Assembly: GCA_009694265.1 (NCBI GenBank)
Contig: SHVM01000022.1
Span: forward strand, 1-32,810
DNA: 32,810 nt
Reading direction: 5' to 3'
Source: Pseudolabrys sp.
Lineage (GTDB): Bacteria; Pseudomonadota; Alphaproteobacteria; Rhizobiales; Xanthobacteraceae
The notes beneath the pieces were generated by a model, which saw nothing but the letters and a program-made list of their open reading frames with translations, had not been told where the DNA came from and ran no database searches. Position numbers and translations under genes: made by a program. Below are positions 31,448 through 32,810 of the stretch, piece after piece (position 1 is the stretch's first letter; every line of letters begins with the position of its first letter).

Positions 31448-32119
31448 TTGCCGCGTCATCGCGCCATATCGACGATTGCGCTTGTCTTTGCTGCCGGGCT
31501 CGCGGCGGCGACCGCCGGTTGTTCGGGCGCGACGCGGATCTTCGAGGATAATAACGAGGGCGGCTGGTTCTCCAAGCCGCTCGACGTTTTCGCCAAGCCC
31601 GACTGGGCTAGGCCCGCCAGCATCGGCAAGTCCTCCGACCTCGGTCCCGGCGGGCCGGTCGGTGCGGACGATCTGGTGAGTGCCGACGGACGCTGCGCTG
31701 TCGCTGAACAAGCGCAAGCGGCGGCGCCGCTACCGCCAGCCGACCGGCCGGTCGGCTCGGTAGCTGGCGATCTGGCCGGCGCCCCCATGCCGGCGGCGGC
31801 ACCGGCCGCCGCCAATCCCGCCGATGGATTGCAGTTGCAACCGGGCCTCCCGCCCGTGCTGGGCGGCATCGCGCTCGGCATGACCGAATGTCAGGCGGTG
31901 GCGCGCGCGGGCCTTCCCGGCAACGTCGCCATCAGCGGCGGCGATAAAGGCGAGCGCAGTGTCGTGCTCACATATCTCACCGGAACGTGGCCCGGCATCT
32001 ATCACTTCTCCGACGGCCGGCTGAAGGCCATCGATCGAGCCCCGGCGCCGCCGGAGCCGCCTAAGGCGCCGCCGAAAAAGAAAACCACGAAGAAACCGGC
32101 GAAGAAACCCGCCGTTTAA
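31448..32119 (+). CDS. Putative lipoprotein with Pro/Ala-rich linker and Lys-rich tail
   Basis: This 223-residue protein of unknown function begins at a TTG codon (31448-31450) with GGGGGA 7-8 bases upstream; no ATG in frame suits better. The N-terminus is a lipoprotein signal, with lipobox TAGC giving lipidated Cys25. A short conserved-looking block (IFEDNNEGGWFSKPLDVF) follows, then a Pro/Ala-rich linker (about 88-135). Next is a small domain with GIALGMTECQAVARAGLP and YLTGTWPGIYHFSDGRLKAID, and a Lys/Pro-rich tail (KKKTTKKPAKKPAV). The domain with a G-M-x-E-C start recalls small SmpA/BamE-like folds, where a G-M motif begins a conserved helix, but this is a loose inference. The basic tail may contact peptidoglycan or lipopolysaccharide. 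Confidence 0.7.
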   Translation: MPRHRAISTIALVFAAGLAAATAGCSGATRIFEDNNEGGWFSKPLDVFAKPDWARPASIGKSSDLGPGGPVGADDLVSADGRCAVAEQAQAAAPLPPADRPVGSVAGDLAGAPMPAAAPAAANPADGLQLQPGLPPVLGGIALGMTECQAVARAGLPGNVAISGGDKGERSVVLTYLTGTWPGIYHFSDGRLKAIDRAPAPPEPPKAPPKKKTTKKPAKKPAV

Positions 32120-32134
32120 TTACGAAGGCAGTCT

Positions 32135-32810
32135 TTAGGCCGTCTCCAGCGCGGCACTCGCCGCCAGCCATTCCTCTTCCGCTTTGGCTAGCGCCGTGAC
32201 GACATTCGCGCGCGTCTTTGACAGCTCGGCGGCGCGCGCCGGATCGCGCGCAAACAAGTCGCCATCGGCCAGCGTGGTGTCGAGCTTGCCGAGCTGGCGC
32301 GTGAGTTGCGCGATCACGAGTTCGGCTTGCGAAATTCGTTTGCGCAAGGGCGCGGTTTCCACCCGCTTGCCGGCGGCGGCGCGGCGCGCCTGCACCGGAT
32401 CCGGGCGCGCCGAAGATTTTGCCCCGACGGTAATTCCCTGGCCTTCGCCGGCCAGCACGGTGCGCCGGTAATCGTCGAGATCGCCGTCGAACGGCTTGAC
32501 CCGGCCGCCTTGCACCAGCCAGAGCCGGTCGGCGCAGGCCTCCAGCAGATAGCGGTCATGCGAGACCAGCATTACCGCGCCGGGATAATCGTTGATGGCT
32601 TCGATCAGCGCGGCGCGGCTGTCGATGTCGAGATGGTTGGTCGGCTCGTCGAGAATGACGAGATGCGGCGCGGAAAATGTCGCGAGGCCCATCAGCAGGC
32701 GCGCCTTCTCGCCGCCGGACAGATTCTTCACCAGATTATTGCCGGCCATGCCTGAAAAGCCGATGGCGCCGACGCGTCCGCGCACTTTTGTTTCAGGCGC
32801 ATCCGGCATC
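32135..32810 (-). CDS. ABC-F family ATPase, 5'-truncated
   Basis: The visible 224 residues are the C-terminal part of a duplicated-ATPase protein without membrane segments. They contain the ABC signature LSGGEKAR, Walker B and D-loop LVILDEPTNHLDID, and the switch histidine in LVSHDRYLLE. A linker and a C-terminal coiled-coil region (about the last 75 residues) follow. ABC-F proteins act on the ribosome as translation factors or resistance proteins; the terminal coiled coil is typical of Uup/YheS-like members. The first ATP-binding cassette lies beyond the right edge, and the frame is open to the last base. An ATG at 32807-32809 is probably internal. It converges with the lipoprotein gene, 15 bases away. 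Confidence 0.9.
   Translation of the reverse strand, partial: MPDAPETKVRGRVGAIGFSGMAGNNLVKNLSGGEKARLLMGLATFSAPHLVILDEPTNHLDIDSRAALIEAINDYPGAVMLVSHDRYLLEACADRLWLVQGGRVKPFDGDLDDYRRTVLAGEGQGITVGAKSSARPDPVQARRAAAGKRVETAPLRKRISQAELVIAQLTRQLGKLDTTLADGDLFARDPARAAELSKTRANVVTALAKAEEEWLAASAALETA

Noticed and set aside
1-32810. tRNA, rRNA, CRISPR arrays, insertion sequences, prophage or defence-system genes
   Set aside because: No cloverleaf, regularly spaced repeat array, transposase or defence-family motif was seen in any gap or reading frame that I examined.

Overview
The window is a GC-rich chromosomal segment from an alphaproteobacterium, most likely a member of the Rhizobiales near the Bradyrhizobium/Xanthobacteraceae group. 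The gene orders rpsF-rpsR-DUF2232-rplI, dnaB-alr-radA-cvpA-purF, fabD-fabG-acpP-fabF-mltG-yicC-gmk and lptF-lptG-lptD-surA-pdxA-rsmA all fit this. So do the acidic and Lys/Ala-rich tails on ribosomal proteins and a dispersed palindromic repeat of the kind common in Rhizobiales intergenic DNA. No tRNA, rRNA, CRISPR array, insertion sequence or prophage is visible. Gene assignments rest on recognised motifs and gene order; no database search was run.

Layout. Positions 2-1351 (+) hold the GTPase der, cut at its 5' end. It converges on a short-chain dehydrogenase (1371-2111, -), which is divergent from a small, lower-GC, cysteine-rich exported protein (2199-2459, +). From 2479 to 9090 a minus-strand block reads dnaB > alr > radA > cvpA > purF (replication, cell-wall alanine, recombination repair, purine synthesis). 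A monohaem cytochrome c-like protein with a Lys/Pro repeat tail (9379-9873, +) is divergent from dnaB and converges on rplI. The ribosomal block rpsF > rpsR > DUF2232 > rplI (12449 down to 9916, -) has a long, structured leader. After a 78-residue conserved small protein (-), the plus-strand fatty-acid and envelope cluster fabD-fabG-acpP-fabF-mltG-yicC-gmk runs from 13073 to 19569.

From 28643 down to 19867 (-) lies an outer-membrane biogenesis operon: lptF > lptG > lptD > surA > pdxA > rsmA > zinc alcohol dehydrogenase. It has overlapping stop/start codons at lptG/lptD and surA/pdxA. LptF/LptG extract lipopolysaccharide, LptD inserts it into the outer membrane, and SurA chaperones barrels such as LptD. 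pepA (29016-30530, +) diverges from lptF and is followed by a lone antitoxin-like gene, holC and a lipoprotein. An ABC-F ATPase (-) runs off the right edge.

Most of the window is core housekeeping. The observations most worth checking are a perfect alphaproteobacterial LexA-box pattern upstream of radA, a parS-like palindrome and hairpins in the rpsF leader, two 49-bp palindromic repeats of equal length, the Met-poor mini-cytochrome, the small six-cysteine exported protein with a tandem repeat in its divergent promoter region, and the orphan antitoxin-like gene inside pepA-holC. I found no clear evidence of an entirely new multi-gene system.
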